The position numbers and the translations under genes are program-made. 64,000 nt of DNA from an uncultured Mailhella sp. Its GTDB lineage: Bacteria > Desulfobacterota > Desulfovibrionia > Desulfovibrionales > Desulfovibrionaceae. Of the stretch, positions 24,647 to 34,068 are shown one piece after another (positions within the stretch are counted from its first letter, which is position 1; every line of letters begins with the position of its first letter). Location: assembly GCF_944324615.1 (NCBI RefSeq), contig NZ_CALUWY010000005.1:1-64000 (forward strand). Direction: 5' to 3'. Under the pieces are notes generated by a model. It was not told the DNA's origin, ran no database searches, and saw only the letters and a list, made by a program, of their open reading frames with translations.

Positions 24647-26158
24647 ATGGACGGTGTGACGCTCAGAATCTTTTCCGGCCTCCATACCGGTGCGGAAATC
24701 GAACTGACGGAAGGGGTCTATGTCATCGGCGCCGATGATTCCTGCGACCTCATTCTCAGCGATTCCTCGCTCTCGGCCCGTCACGCGGCGCTGCATGTGC
24801 TCTTCCCTGAAGGAAGTGCCCAGGTCACGGCGGAACCTCTGGACGGAGCCGTCATCCTTTCCGGCGACGCCGTGCCCGGCGAGGAAAGACTCCCCGCCCG
24901 CTACCCCTTCATGCTCGGACAGGTCATCTTTGCCTGGACGGAAACGGCCTCCGCAGACGAAGCCGCATGGCAGGAAGTGGAGGAGCAGCTGACCCGCGCC
25001 AAAAAAAGCGCGGAGCCGGTGAACGAAGAGGAAAAGGCCGCCGCTCCCATGGCAGCCATGTTGCCGGAAGAAGAGGCTGAAGCCCCGGAACATGCCAACG
25101 AAGTAGCCGGTGACGCTCCGCTTCCCGACATGACGGAAGGCGACGCGGCAGAGGCGGGAAAAAAATCTCCGCGGTCCAGAAGAATCTTCAAGGCGGCCGG
25201 AACGATTGCGGCCCTCGGTCTGGCGGGACTTTTATGCTTCACCTGGCAGGACGGCACGCAGGAACGCACCCCTGAGCAGACCATGCGCGCCCTGCTGGAT
25301 GAGGCGGGCTATCAGAAGCTCACGGTAACGGGCGGGAAAGACAGCGTGACCGTCACCGGGCGCATCGCCTCCGACAGAGAGCGCGGACGTCTCCTCCGTC
25401 TGGCACAACTTTTGCATTTCCCCGTGTATCTGGATGTGACGGTGAAGTCGGACGCCGCCGATGCGGTGAGGGCTTCCTTCAATGCCCTGGGACTGTTCCC
25501 GGAGGTAACGGAGCTGCCGCCGTCCACTCATCCGGGGCTTCTGGTGAAAGGCTACATCAAAAGCGGCGTTCTGGAGGAGCAGGCGCTCACGGAAGCCATC
25601 CGCAATGTGCCCGATCTGCAGGCCGGTGCTCAGGGAGGCAGGCCGAAGCTTGCGCTCTTTCAGGATATCCGGCACGAGGAAGACGTGCAGGTCCTGCTGG
25701 TTCCGGCCCTTGCCGGAGCGGGTCTCAGTGCGGTAAAAACAGAATATCAGCCCGGGAGAATCCTGCTGCGCGGAGCCTTCACCCCGCAGACGAAGGCGTC
25801 GCTGAAAGAAGTGGTCGCCGCCGTTCAGACAAAGCTCGGCGTACCCGCCCCCTTCGACATCATCAACAGCGCCGAAATCCCCGGTCAGACCAAGACCGAC
25901 AACATCTACACCCGGCAGGAAAACAAGGAAAAGGCTTCCGCTGCAGCACAGCAGAACGACACCGGCTCCTCATCCTTCCAGGTATCCGCTGTTTCCATGG
26001 GCCCCATGAAATTCATCACCCTCAAAAACGGCGAGCGTGTGTTCGAGGGCGGCGAACTGCCGGGAGGCTATGTGCTGGAGAAGGTGTCTGTGGATGAACT
26101 GACGCTGACCCGCAACAATACCACCACCCTCTACCCTCTGAGAGGTTCTCATGACTGA
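24647..26158 (+). CDS. sctD: SctD, inner-membrane ring protein (YscD family)
   Basis: The product is 503 residues. The N-terminal FHA-like domain (GAEIELTEGVYVIGADDSCD) is cytoplasmic, an acidic linker follows, one membrane helix lies at about 184-202 (AGTIAALGLAGLLCF), and the periplasmic part contains repeated BON-like ring-building folds. It begins on the base after the sctC stop. A consensus sigma-54 element lies inside it (25401-25416). Confidence 0.88.
   Translation: MDGVTLRIFSGLHTGAEIELTEGVYVIGADDSCDLILSDSSLSARHAALHVLFPEGSAQVTAEPLDGAVILSGDAVPGEERLPARYPFMLGQVIFAWTETASADEAAWQEVEEQLTRAKKSAEPVNEEEKAAAPMAAMLPEEEAEAPEHANEVAGDAPLPDMTEGDAAEAGKKSPRSRRIFKAAGTIAALGLAGLLCFTWQDGTQERTPEQTMRALLDEAGYQKLTVTGGKDSVTVTGRIASDRERGRLLRLAQLLHFPVYLDVTVKSDAADAVRASFNALGLFPEVTELPPSTHPGLLVKGYIKSGVLEEQALTEAIRNVPDLQAGAQGGRPKLALFQDIRHEEDVQVLLVPALAGAGLSAVKTEYQPGRILLRGAFTPQTKASLKEVVAAVQTKLGVPAPFDIINSAEIPGQTKTDNIYTRQENKEKASAAAQQNDTGSSSFQVSAVSMGPMKFITLKNGERVFEGGELPGGYVLEKVSVDELTLTRNNTTTLYPLRGSHD
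25401..25416 (+). promoter_or_regulatory. Intragenic consensus sigma-54 element inside sctD
   Basis: TGGCAC-AACTT-TTGCA matches the -24/-12 consensus with correct spacing. It uses TTG for leucine, a codon avoided in the neighbouring genes. It could drive the needle and ATPase genes downstream, or be chance. Confidence 0.4.
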
Positions 26159-26357
26159 GTTTGTCTCTGTTCTCGACATTATGGAAAACGCCCCCTACGG
26201 AGCGCAGACCGCCGTGCGGGATGAAGTTGCCTCCATGGACGCGGAACTGCGCCGCACCATGGATCAGGGGCTCACTCCCGACGATATGAAGACGGCCCGT
26301 GCCGCCCGTGAGGCCGTACAGGCTGCATCTTCCATCCTCAGCAGACTTTTTGCCTGA
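26151..26357 (+). CDS. YscE-like needle co-chaperone
   Basis: The product is 68 residues, overlapping the end of sctD by 8 bases. It is nearly all helix, in a helix-turn-helix hairpin (MDAELRRTMDQGLTPDDMKTA then AAREAVQAASSILSRL). YscE (about 66 residues) and the TPR protein YscG hold the needle subunit before export, and this gene sits just before sctF, with a YscG-like gene after it. Identification is by size and order. Confidence 0.6.
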   Translation: MTEFVSVLDIMENAPYGAQTAVRDEVASMDAELRRTMDQGLTPDDMKTARAAREAVQAASSILSRLFA

Positions 26358-26371
26358 TAAAGGAGCGTATT

Positions 26372-26617
26372 ATGGACTCTGTCAGCGGTTTCAATATCAA
26401 TCAGATGTTTGAAAACACCCTTCAGGGTGTCAGCACCAAGGGTACGGAACTGAACGCCAGGATGGAAGAGCTCTCTCAGGGCGGAGAACTGAGCAATGAG
26501 CAGATGATCACCCTGCAGTTCCAAGTCGGCCAGTACAACACGCTCATGGAAGCGCTTTCCACCGTGACCAAGAGCATGACCGACATGATGAAGAGCCTGG
26601 CCCAGCGTTCCAGCTGA
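26372..26617 (+). CDS. sctF: SctF, needle subunit
   Basis: The product is 81 residues, predicted helix-turn-helix. The C-terminal half (LQFQVGQYNTLMEALSTV followed by TKSMTDMMKSL) matches the conserved end of YscF/PscF needles, where a Tyr/Trp region precedes K-xx-D-x-M. No signal peptide, as expected for a type III substrate. AAAGGAGCG lies upstream of the ATG. The 239 bases after it hold a GC-rich inverted repeat but no gene. Confidence 0.88.
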   Translation: MDSVSGFNINQMFENTLQGVSTKGTELNARMEELSQGGELSNEQMITLQFQVGQYNTLMEALSTVTKSMTDMMKSLAQRSS

Positions 26618-26856
26618 GCCGGCAGAGCCGGCCGCACGTTCCGGCTCCGCCTCCCGCGCGCAGTCTTTTCTGAGGAAGGCATGCCGGGCAGGGAATATCT
26701 TCCCGCCTCCTTCCTTCCGCGGAAAAAACGGCAGAGCGCCGGGCGCTCTCCCTGTTTCCTTTCCGGAACAAAGCCCTGCGCGCCACGATCCGGCTCACGC
26801 CCCGCAGAAACGGCGTATCTTCCCTCCTTTTTCCACCACCCTACGCAGGAGCATTC

Positions 26857-27228
26857 ATGCTTACCGATTCCCAGATAGTCCGCCTGCTCGACATCGCCAA
26901 TGCCGGCTGCCACAAAGGCATGGTTACGGACGCCCGCACCATTTATGAAGGCATTCTCGCCGTGCGTCCCGGCCATGTCCCCGCGCTCATCGGCCAGGCC
27001 CTCAGCCACATCGTCATCGGCGAATACGAACAGGCGGAACAGATACTCCGCAATCAGGTTCTTGCCGATCATCCCGACGATGCCGAAGGCCGGGCCATGC
27101 TGGGCCTCTCTCTCTGCCTTGCGGACAAGAAAGAGGAAGCACGGGAAGTCCTTCAGGATCTTGCCGGAGAGGAAAACAACTCCGCCGCCCTTGCCCGGTC
27201 TCTTCTGGAACAGATGGATCAGGCATAA
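26857..27228 (+). CDS. sctG: SctG, TPR chaperone of the needle subunit (YscG family)
   Basis: The product is 123 residues with TPR repeats (ARTIYEGILAVRPGHVPALIG, AMLGLSLCLADKKEEAREVL). Size and position between sctF and sctI match YscG. With the YscE-like protein it would bind the C-terminal helix of SctF. GCAGGAG precedes the start. Confidence 0.75.
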   Translation: MLTDSQIVRLLDIANAGCHKGMVTDARTIYEGILAVRPGHVPALIGQALSHIVIGEYEQAEQILRNQVLADHPDDAEGRAMLGLSLCLADKKEEAREVLQDLAGEENNSAALARSLLEQMDQA

Positions 27229-27321
27229 CACATCCCTTTCCCTCCCGCCCGGATACGGCGGGACTGCTTCCGCGGAAAACGCCTTTCTGTGTGAACTTCA
27301 ACACACCGGAAAAGGAATGAT

Positions 27322-27768
27322 ATGGACATAGGTTCTGCTGCTTCCACATCGAGCCGTCTGCTGGACGCTCTGGAACGCATGGGACTTTCCCAGGGGGAAG
27401 GCCTGGTCAGTTCCGGCCCATCTCCCGTGCCCGGGGAACTCGCCCGCATGTTCGAGTCCCTCATGGAGCAGGGACAGACCGACATGCAGGCCGGACAGGC
27501 CGACTTTGCAAGGCAGATGTCCCCGGGTACGGAAGCAGTGTCCTCCGTCGGACAGGAGGGGGATCAGGTCCGCGCCGCAGGCATGGAAAGGGTATCGGGC
27601 AACGAAGCCGCCCCACCCTCCGGCACGGAGGAAACGCTTCTGAGTCCTTCCGAGCTGTACCGCCTGCAGTTTCAGGTGGGAATGCTCCGCTTTCAGGCCG
27701 AAACCGGCTCAAACGTCAAACAGCAGACAACGCAGGGGCTTGATTCTCTGCTCCGCAACCAGTCCTGA
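27322..27768 (+). CDS. sctI: SctI, inner rod protein
   Basis: The product is 148 residues. The conserved part is the C-terminal ~45 residues (LLSPSELYRLQFQVGMLRF), which form the rod helix; the rest is Gly/Ser/Glu-rich. The position directly before sctJ is that of yscI. AAAGGAATG precedes the ATG. Confidence 0.8.
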   Translation: MDIGSAASTSSRLLDALERMGLSQGEGLVSSGPSPVPGELARMFESLMEQGQTDMQAGQADFARQMSPGTEAVSSVGQEGDQVRAAGMERVSGNEAAPPSGTEETLLSPSELYRLQFQVGMLRFQAETGSNVKQQTTQGLDSLLRNQS

Positions 27769-27783
27769 CAAGGAAACGCCGTC

Positions 27784-28548
27784 ATGCAGTCCTTCCCTTC
27801 CGCCCTCTTCCCCGCCTCCGCACTTCGTCGCGCGCTTTGCCTTGTTCTTGTTCTGGCCGCCCTGCTGCTCGGAGCCTGCAAGGCCGAAATCTACCAGGGC
27901 CTCAGCGAAACGCAGGCCAACACCATGCTCTCCGTGCTGCTCCGCCATGGCATATCGGCAGAAAAAATCGCGGCGAAAAGCGATTTCAGCATTGCCGTGG
28001 AAGAAAAACAGATCGTTCAGGCGCTGGAAATCCTGCGCGAGAACAGTCTCCCGCGTGAAGACTTCAAGAGCCTCGGCGAAGTGTTCGCCGCCCAGGGCAT
28101 GATTTCCTCCACCACGGAGGAACAGGCGCGCCTCGCCTACGCGCTTTCCCAGGAACTGGCCGACACCTTCTCCCGCATCGACGGCGTGCTCACCGCAAGA
28201 GTGCATGTGGTGCTCGGTCAGACCGATCTCGGCACCGGCAACGTCACCCCGCCGAGTGCCGCCGTGTTCCTGCGCCATACGCCGGAATCCCAGGCCACGC
28301 GCCTCATTTCCCATATCCGCGAACTGGCCTCCAACGCCGTTCCCGGTCTCATGCAGGACAAGGTTTCCGTCATGCTCGTGCCGGTAAGGGAACAGGTGAG
28401 CGTGCCCATGCCGCAGAAGGATGAAACGCAGGACAAGGAAAGAATCTACCTCTTCGCCGGACTCGGCGCGCTGCTTCTTCTGGCCTGCGCCGGTTTCGCC
28501 GCGGCGGCAGTACTGTATGTGCGCAGAAACAAGAACAAGGAACAGTAA
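27784..28548 (+). CDS. sctJ: SctJ, inner-membrane ring lipoprotein
   Basis: The product is 254 residues. A lipobox (LLLGACK) ends the signal peptide; the ring-building motifs follow (YQGLSETQANTMLSVLL, VLTARVHVVLG, PSAAVFLRH), then a C-terminal membrane helix (LFAGLGALLLLACAGFAAAAV). Stacks with SctD to form the inner-membrane ring. Confidence 0.94.
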   Translation: MQSFPSALFPASALRRALCLVLVLAALLLGACKAEIYQGLSETQANTMLSVLLRHGISAEKIAAKSDFSIAVEEKQIVQALEILRENSLPREDFKSLGEVFAAQGMISSTTEEQARLAYALSQELADTFSRIDGVLTARVHVVLGQTDLGTGNVTPPSAAVFLRHTPESQATRLISHIRELASNAVPGLMQDKVSVMLVPVREQVSVPMPQKDETQDKERIYLFAGLGALLLLACAGFAAAAVLYVRRNKNKEQ

Positions 28549-28560
28549 GCCGGCATCACC

Positions 28561-29220
28561 ATGGATCATCGTTTTCTTGCCGAAACCATCGCGCTCAGGC
28601 CCATGCTGTTCCGGGCCATGCTGGAGTTCAACCGGGGCTCGTCCTGTGCCGTGCCCGAGGCTCTGGCCCCCTTCGGCAACAAGGCGGCCCTGCTGTGGAA
28701 GACCCCTTCCTTCCGCCGCGCCTGGCCCGTCCGCAGGAAGCAGGATGAAGGATACTGGAACTTTTCCGAAGAGTCTCAGCGCCTTGCCCTCATGGATGCC
28801 CACACGCTCGGAAGACTCGGCCTTTTCCTCAGCGCGGCGGCCCATGCCGAAGAGCTTTCCCGCGTGATTCTGGCCTCGCAGGTGCACAGCCTCCGGCAGG
28901 AGATAGGCGCCGATGTTTTCCACTATGCCCTGAAGCGCGGCCGTTACCAGATAGGGAGCCTGCGCGCCCTGCTGCTTCCGCCCCCTTCCCTGGGGCCTCT
29001 GCCGTGGCGCATCCATGCGCTGGCCGCCGCTTCCCTTGATCTGGTGCGGGCCGACTGGCCGGAACCGCTCCGCAGCCTTGCCGCTCCGCGCTTTCCGGTT
29101 GCGGAAGAACCCGCCTTCCGGCCGGAGCTTACGCGGGAACAGCGTATGGCCCTGTGGTTCACCATGAAAAAACTTCTGCTTCGGGAGGTGGCTCCGCAAT
29201 GGGCACCCTGTTTCGACTGA
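28561..29220 (+). CDS. sctK: SctK, sorting platform component (YscK family)
   Basis: The product is 219 residues, cytoplasmic. LGRLGLFLSAAAHAEEL and VHSLRQEIGADVFHYALKRG are the recognisable family segments. SctK links SctQ pods to the SctD ring. It overlaps the start of sctL by 22 bases. Confidence 0.8.
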   Translation: MDHRFLAETIALRPMLFRAMLEFNRGSSCAVPEALAPFGNKAALLWKTPSFRRAWPVRRKQDEGYWNFSEESQRLALMDAHTLGRLGLFLSAAAHAEELSRVILASQVHSLRQEIGADVFHYALKRGRYQIGSLRALLLPPPSLGPLPWRIHALAAASLDLVRADWPEPLRSLAAPRFPVAEEPAFRPELTREQRMALWFTMKKLLLREVAPQWAPCFD

Positions 29221-29819
29221 ATACGGATTTCGTAACCCCCGCCGCCGGCACGAAGGTGCTGAAGGCGGAAGAGTACGGCCTTCTTCTGGAAGCGGACAAG
29301 CTGCTGGCCGCCGCAAAGGAAAAAGCCGCCGCCATGGAAAAGGCCGCGAACGAAGCCTATGAGCAGAAGCTCGAAGAGGGGTACCGCGAGGGCCTTGAAC
29401 AGGGCAAGCTGGAACACGCGGAAAAAATGATGGAAACTATCCTCTCTTCCGTGGAGTTCATCGAAGGCATTGAAAACACGCTGGTCAGCGTGGTGAATCA
29501 GGCCATCCGCAAAATCATCGGGGAAATGGACGACAAGGAACGCATCGTGAGCATCGTACGCAATGCTCTGAACACGGTGCGCGGTCAGCAGAAGGTGACG
29601 GTGCGCGTCTCCCCGGCCGACGAGCAGGCCGTGGCCTCGGCCCTTTCCGCCATGACGGCGGGAAGCGCCGAAAGTTCCTTTCTCACCATCGTGGCGGATG
29701 CCCGGCTTCCCCGCGATTCCTGCATTCTGGAAAGCGAGCTCGGCGTGGTGGACGCAGGCCTTGAAACGCAGCTGAAGGCGCTGGAACACGCTTTTCACAG
29801 TAAAATCGGCCAGCAGTGA
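29199..29819 (+). CDS. sctL: SctL, ATPase stator (YscL/FliH family)
   Basis: The product is 206 residues from ATG 29199 (GGGAGGTG upstream). An N-terminal segment is followed by an Ala/Lys/Glu-rich coiled coil (about residues 40-80) with a FliH-type GYREGLEQGK stretch and a C-terminal domain that binds the ATPase (VADARLPRDSCILESELG). Normal length. Confidence 0.9.
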   Translation: MGTLFRLNTDFVTPAAGTKVLKAEEYGLLLEADKLLAAAKEKAAAMEKAANEAYEQKLEEGYREGLEQGKLEHAEKMMETILSSVEFIEGIENTLVSVVNQAIRKIIGEMDDKERIVSIVRNALNTVRGQQKVTVRVSPADEQAVASALSAMTAGSAESSFLTIVADARLPRDSCILESELGVVDAGLETQLKALEHAFHSKIGQQ

Positions 29820-29831
29820 CGGGAATGAACC

Positions 29832-31148
29832 ATGGCTTTTGAATATATCGGATCTCTCCTTGAAGAAGCGGTGCAGACCACCACACCCGTGGAGGTGCGC
29901 GGCCGCGTGGAACAGGTGGTGGGCACCATCATCCGCGCCGTGGTTCCCGGGGTCAAGGTAGGAGAACTGTGCATACTCCGCAATCCGTGGGAAAACTTCC
30001 AGCTCAAGGCGGAGGTGGTGGGCTTCGTGCGCAACGTGGCGCTGCTCTCCCCTCTGGGAAGCTGTCAGGGAGTTTCTCCGGCCACGGAAGTCATTCCCAC
30101 GGGGGAAATCCTTTCCGTGCCCGTGGGGGAAGAGCTGCTCGGCCGTGTGCTGGACGGTCTGGGCCAGCCCATGGACGGCGGCCCTGCCCTCAAGACCCGC
30201 CATCACTACCCCGTATTCGCCGAAGCGCCCAACCCCATGACCAGAAAAATCATCAGCAGGCCCCTTTCTCTCGGTCTGCGTTCTCTGGACGGCATGCTCA
30301 CCTGCGGCGAGGGGCAGCGCATGGGCATATTCGCCGCCGCAGGCGGCGGCAAATCCACCCTGCTTTCCAGCATCATCAAGGGCTGCACCGCGGAGGTGTG
30401 CGTGCTTGCCCTCATCGGTGAACGCGGCAGAGAAGTAAGAGAATTCATCGAGCACGACCTCGGGCCGGAAGGCCGGAAAAAGGCGGTGCTCGTGGTTTCC
30501 ACCTCCGACCGTTCCTCCATGGAACGCCTGAAGGCCGCCTACACCTCCACGGCCATTGCCGAATATTTCCGGGATCAGGGCAAAAGCGTTCTGCTCATGA
30601 TGGATTCCGTCACCCGTTTCGGCCGCGCCCAGCGCGAAATCGGCCTTGCCGCCGGCGAACCGCCCACCAGAAGAGGTTTTCCCCCCTCGGTGTTTTCCGA
30701 ACTGCCCAAGCTCATGGAACGAGCCGGAAACTCCGACAAGGGGTCCATTACCGCGCTGTACACGGTGCTTGTGGAAGGCGACGACATGACCGAACCCATC
30801 GCCGACGAAACGCGCTCCATTCTGGACGGGCATATCGTGCTGTCCCGCAAGCTCGCCGCGCGCAACCATTATCCGGCCATAGACGTACAGGCCAGCGTGA
30901 GCCGCGTGATGAACGCCATTGTGAGCAAGGAGCACAAAAAGGCCGCGCAGAGACTGCGCCAGATTCTCGCCAAGTTTGCGGAAGTGGAACTTCTGGTGCA
31001 GATAGGCGAATATAAAAAAGGCGCGGACAAGGAGGCGGACGACGCCCTTGCCCACATCGACAAGGTCAACGCCTTTCTCAAGCAGGGCCTTGACGAGAAA
31101 AGCACCTTCGAGCAGACCCTGGAAGGTCTGTTTGAAGCCGTCCGCTGA
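29832..31148 (+). CDS. sctN: SctN, type III ATPase
   Basis: The product is 438 residues. Walker A is AAAGGGKST (168-176), followed by [12 protein letters not shown] and [20 protein letters not shown], hallmarks of the FliI/SctN family, and [14 protein letters not shown]. It unfolds and strips chaperones from substrates at the base of the machine. Full length and intact. Confidence 0.96.
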   Translation: MAFEYIGSLLEEAVQTTTPVEVRGRVEQVVGTIIRAVVPGVKVGELCILRNPWENFQLKAEVVGFVRNVALLSPLGSCQGVSPATEVIPTGEILSVPVGEELLGRVLDGLGQPMDGGPALKTRHHYPVFAEAPNPMTRKIISRPLSLGLRSLDGMLTCGEGQRMGIFAAAGGGKSTLLSSIIKGCTAEVCVLALIGERGREVREFIEHDLGPEGRKKAVLVVSTSDRSSMERLKAAYTSTAIAEYFRDQGKSVLLMMDSVTRFGRAQREIGLAAGEPPTRRGFPPSVFSELPKLMERAGNSDKGSITALYTVLVEGDDMTEPIADETRSILDGHIVLSRKLAARNHYPAIDVQASVSRVMNAIVSKEHKKAAQRLRQILAKFAEVELLVQIGEYKKGADKEADDALAHIDKVNAFLKQGLDEKSTFEQTLEGLFEAVR

Positions 31149-31150
31149 CC

Positions 31151-31651
31151 ATGGAGCGTTACCCTCTGGAAGCGCTGCTCTCCGTCCGTCACTACCGGGA
31201 GGAGGGAGCAAAACGCAGGGTACGGGGCGCGGAAAACGCCCTGCGCGAAGCCGAGGCGGAGATGGAGAAGAAAAAGAAGGAACTGGAGGCCTTCCGCATC
31301 TGGCGCGTGGAGGAGGAAGACCGCCGCTACGCCGCCATCATGGGCGTGCCCATGCGCATGGAAAAGCTGGATGCCTTTAAAAACGGCCTTGCCCTGCTCG
31401 TTGCACAGGAAAACGACAAGGAACAGGCCGTGGTGCTGGCCGGAAAGGAAGTGGAGCGCAGAAAAGAGGAACTCCTCCATGCTCAGGAGGCCGTGAAGAC
31501 GGCCCGCAAGAACACTTCCAAGATACAGGCGCACAAGGATATCTGGCAGGAAGAAGCAAAAAAGGAAGCCGAACACAAGGAAGATCTGGAACTGGAGGAA
31601 TTCCGCCCCATTTCCAGAAAAGGAGCCGAAGCAGAAGGCGAAGACGCCTGA
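31151..31651 (+). CDS. sctO: SctO, ATPase stalk protein (YscO family)
   Basis: The product is 166 residues and almost entirely charged coiled coil (ALREAEAEMEKKKKELEAF, and VVLAGKEVERRKEELLHAQ). SctO is the central stalk between SctN and SctV. It starts 2 bases after sctN ends, as in all Ysc loci. Confidence 0.85.
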   Translation: MERYPLEALLSVRHYREEGAKRRVRGAENALREAEAEMEKKKKELEAFRIWRVEEEDRRYAAIMGVPMRMEKLDAFKNGLALLVAQENDKEQAVVLAGKEVERRKEELLHAQEAVKTARKNTSKIQAHKDIWQEEAKKEAEHKEDLELEEFRPISRKGAEAEGEDA

Positions 31652-31670
31652 ACCTTCCGAAGGAGAAGCC

Positions 31671-32318
31671 ATGAGTACCGATATCAAGATTTTCCAGTCC
31701 TTTTCCTCCGAGGGAAAAGAATACGGCCATACGGAGGGCCTCTCCTCCGCCCCCGACGACAAGCTCTCCTCCCTGTTCCGGAAAGCCATGGAAGAAAAGC
31801 CCGAACACCACGATCTGGAAAGCGGCGGCACCAAAAAAGACAAGTGGGAACAGCTGAAGGAAAGCACGGGCGAAGGCTCCCAGAATGCCGCCTCCGCCAT
31901 GGGCGGCATGACCAGCCCGCTGGACAGTCTCTTTTCCGGCCGCATGGAGCAGACGGCCGCCCCCGCAGAAGCCGCAATGGATCCTCAGGATCTGGAAAAG
32001 CTGGTGGACCGCATTCTTGTCTCCTCCCCGGAAAAGGGCGGCCATGAAGTGCGGCTCTCCCTGGGAGGCAACAACCTGCAGGGCACGGAAATCGTGCTTC
32101 AGCGCAGTGTGGACGGCAGCCTTTCCGTGGCGGTCAAATGTTCCGACCCCTCGTCGTTTCAGACGCTTGTTGCCGCGCAGACCTCCCTCAAGTCCGAACT
32201 GGAACGGATGGAAAAGGCCGAAGTCCGCGTGGAGGTAAGCCATCAGACCGACAGGGAAGACAACGACGCAAACCGCAGGTCGCGCGGCTACATGGCGGAA
32301 GACGAGAACCATTTCTAA
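31671..32318 (+). CDS. sctP: SctP, needle-length/substrate-switch protein
   Basis: The product is 215 residues. The N-terminal ~100 residues are polar and low complexity; the C-terminal globular part (GHEVRLSLGGNNLQGTEIVLQ) matches the T3S4-type switch domain that contacts SctU. It is short compared with YscP (about 450-515), which suggests a short needle if the ruler rule holds. Confidence 0.75.
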   Translation: MSTDIKIFQSFSSEGKEYGHTEGLSSAPDDKLSSLFRKAMEEKPEHHDLESGGTKKDKWEQLKESTGEGSQNAASAMGGMTSPLDSLFSGRMEQTAAPAEAAMDPQDLEKLVDRILVSSPEKGGHEVRLSLGGNNLQGTEIVLQRSVDGSLSVAVKCSDPSSFQTLVAAQTSLKSELERMEKAEVRVEVSHQTDREDNDANRRSRGYMAEDENHF

Positions 32319-32333
32319 ACACGGGTCAGCATC

Positions 32334-33386
32334 ATGGCGGAATACACCTATTACCCCACCTACAAAGCCCCTCTTCTCTCCCCGGAAAAGGCCTTTGTCC
32401 AGAATACGCTCAGTCTGCGGCCCTGCCCGTGGAATACGGTGTTCGGCGCGGGCGGACTCAGCCTCCGTCCCCTGCCCGAGGCGCCTGAATTTTCTCCGGC
32501 CTGCATCCTTGATGTGGAAATGGACGGCACCTTCTGGCAGGCGGAGCTGAACGACAGTTCCCTGCTTCTGCGCCATCCGGTGTTTTCGGACACAGGCGAA
32601 GAAGGCCCTGCCGACATCGACGAGCGCACCCTGCCCGAGGAAGTGCGCCGCGCTCTTCTGGAATCGCTGCTGGAGGGAGCCCTCTCCAGCCTGCGCGACG
32701 TACTGGCAAAGCCCGTTGTGGTGACCCGTGTGCGTTTTTCTTCGGAAGGAGCGGAAAAAACAGCCTTTTCCCTGGGCTTTCAGGCCACGCTCTCCCCGAG
32801 CAACGGCCTGCCGGAACAGACGCTCTTTCTGCGCCTTTCCCCCAGAAAGGCGGAAGATACCACCTCGCTCGTCCAGACACTGCGCACTCTGCCCCAGAGA
32901 CAGAGCGGCCCTCTGAGCGAAACGCTGAAAGCTGTTCCCCTTGAAGTCGTTCTGGAATCGGGCTATCTTCTTCTGAAGCCCGAAGAGATCGCGGGGCTCG
33001 GCGTGGAAGACGTACTGCTGCCCGAGGTCTGGACGGCCCCGGAAACGCTGACGCTGCGCATTCCCTGCGGTGCAGGACGCGCCTTTTCCGCCACCTGTGC
33101 CGCGGCAGACGGCAACGTCACCCTCACCTCACCCCTATCCGAAGAAGCGGAACCTTCCATGGACAGCTCCCTGCAAAACGATATCGACATCCGCCTGAGC
33201 TTTGAACTTGACCGCAGGCTCATCACCGTGGGTGAACTTGAAGCGCTCACACCGGGCTATACCTTCTCGCTCAACTGCGATGCGCAGTCCCCCGTCACCA
33301 TACGCGCCAACGGCAAGGCCATAGCCCGGGGGCGTCTTGTGGATATGAACGGCGTTCTCGGCGTACAGATCGCCGAAACGCTGTAA
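32334..33386 (+). CDS. sctQ: SctQ, sorting platform/C-ring protein
   Basis: The product is 350 residues. The C-terminal SpoA domain (IRLSFELDRRLITVGELEAL, then GRLVDMNGVLGVQI) is clear and a weaker SpoA-like domain precedes it. An in-frame ATG at 33159 just before the last SpoA domain could give a 75-residue SctQ-C form, as made by several systems. Confidence 0.88.
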   Translation: MAEYTYYPTYKAPLLSPEKAFVQNTLSLRPCPWNTVFGAGGLSLRPLPEAPEFSPACILDVEMDGTFWQAELNDSSLLLRHPVFSDTGEEGPADIDERTLPEEVRRALLESLLEGALSSLRDVLAKPVVVTRVRFSSEGAEKTAFSLGFQATLSPSNGLPEQTLFLRLSPRKAEDTTSLVQTLRTLPQRQSGPLSETLKAVPLEVVLESGYLLLKPEEIAGLGVEDVLLPEVWTAPETLTLRIPCGAGRAFSATCAAADGNVTLTSPLSEEAEPSMDSSLQNDIDIRLSFELDRRLITVGELEALTPGYTFSLNCDAQSPVTIRANGKAIARGRLVDMNGVLGVQIAETL

Positions 33387-33402
33387 GCCCCGGAGCCTTT
33401 CC

Positions 33403-34053
33403 ATGGGCGACATCAATCCGCTGTATCTCATGGCGGGCCTGTCCATACTCGGACTGGCCCCCTTTTTCCTTATGATGGTGACCTCCTACGTCAAGATCGT
33501 GGTGGTCACTTCCCTGGTGCGCAACGCCCTCGGCGTGCAGCAGGTTCCTCCCGCCATGGTCATGAACGGACTCGCCATCATTCTCAGCGTGTTCATCATG
33601 GCCCCCGTGGCCATGGATACGGCGGACATCGTCAAGAACATCACCGTTCCGCAGAATCCCGGCTTTGCGGACGTGTTCAACGTGGCCGAACAGGCCTCTC
33701 CGCCGCTCAGGCGCTTTCTTACCGCCAATTCCGACGAAAAAGTCACCAACATGTTCATGGGCACGGCCAAGCGCATCTGGCCCAAGGAACGCCACAACAT
33801 GATCAGCAAGGACAACCTGCTCATCATGATCCCCGCGTTCACCATTTCCGAGCTCACCAAGGCCTTTCAGATAGGCTTCGTGCTGTACCTTGCCTTCATC
33901 GCCATCGACCTCATCATTTCCAACATCCTGCTCGCCATGGGCATGATGATGGTTTCCCCCACCACCATTTCCCTGCCTTTCAAGCTGCTGCTGTTCGTCA
34001 CGCTGGACGGCTGGCTGAAAATCAGTCAGGGTCTTATGCTCAGCTATCAGTAA
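33403..34053 (+). CDS. sctR: SctR, export gate component (YscR/FliP family)
   Basis: The product is 216 residues. SYVKIVVVTSLVRNALGVQQ and LLIMIPAFTISELTKAFQIG are family signatures, and four membrane helices are evident. In most loci sctR is followed by sctS, T and U; here those genes lie in the opposite operon and the STAS antagonist gene follows instead. Confidence 0.95.
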   Translation: MGDINPLYLMAGLSILGLAPFFLMMVTSYVKIVVVTSLVRNALGVQQVPPAMVMNGLAIILSVFIMAPVAMDTADIVKNITVPQNPGFADVFNVAEQASPPLRRFLTANSDEKVTNMFMGTAKRIWPKERHNMISKDNLLIMIPAFTISELTKAFQIGFVLYLAFIAIDLIISNILLAMGMMMVSPTTISLPFKLLLFVTLDGWLKISQGLMLSYQ

Positions 34054-34068
34054 TTACGGAGGATTCCC

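Noticed and set aside
28944..31211. A 755-residue minus-strand open frame over sctL-sctN
   Set aside because: Antisense of clearly recognised sctL and sctN; no domain is recognisable.
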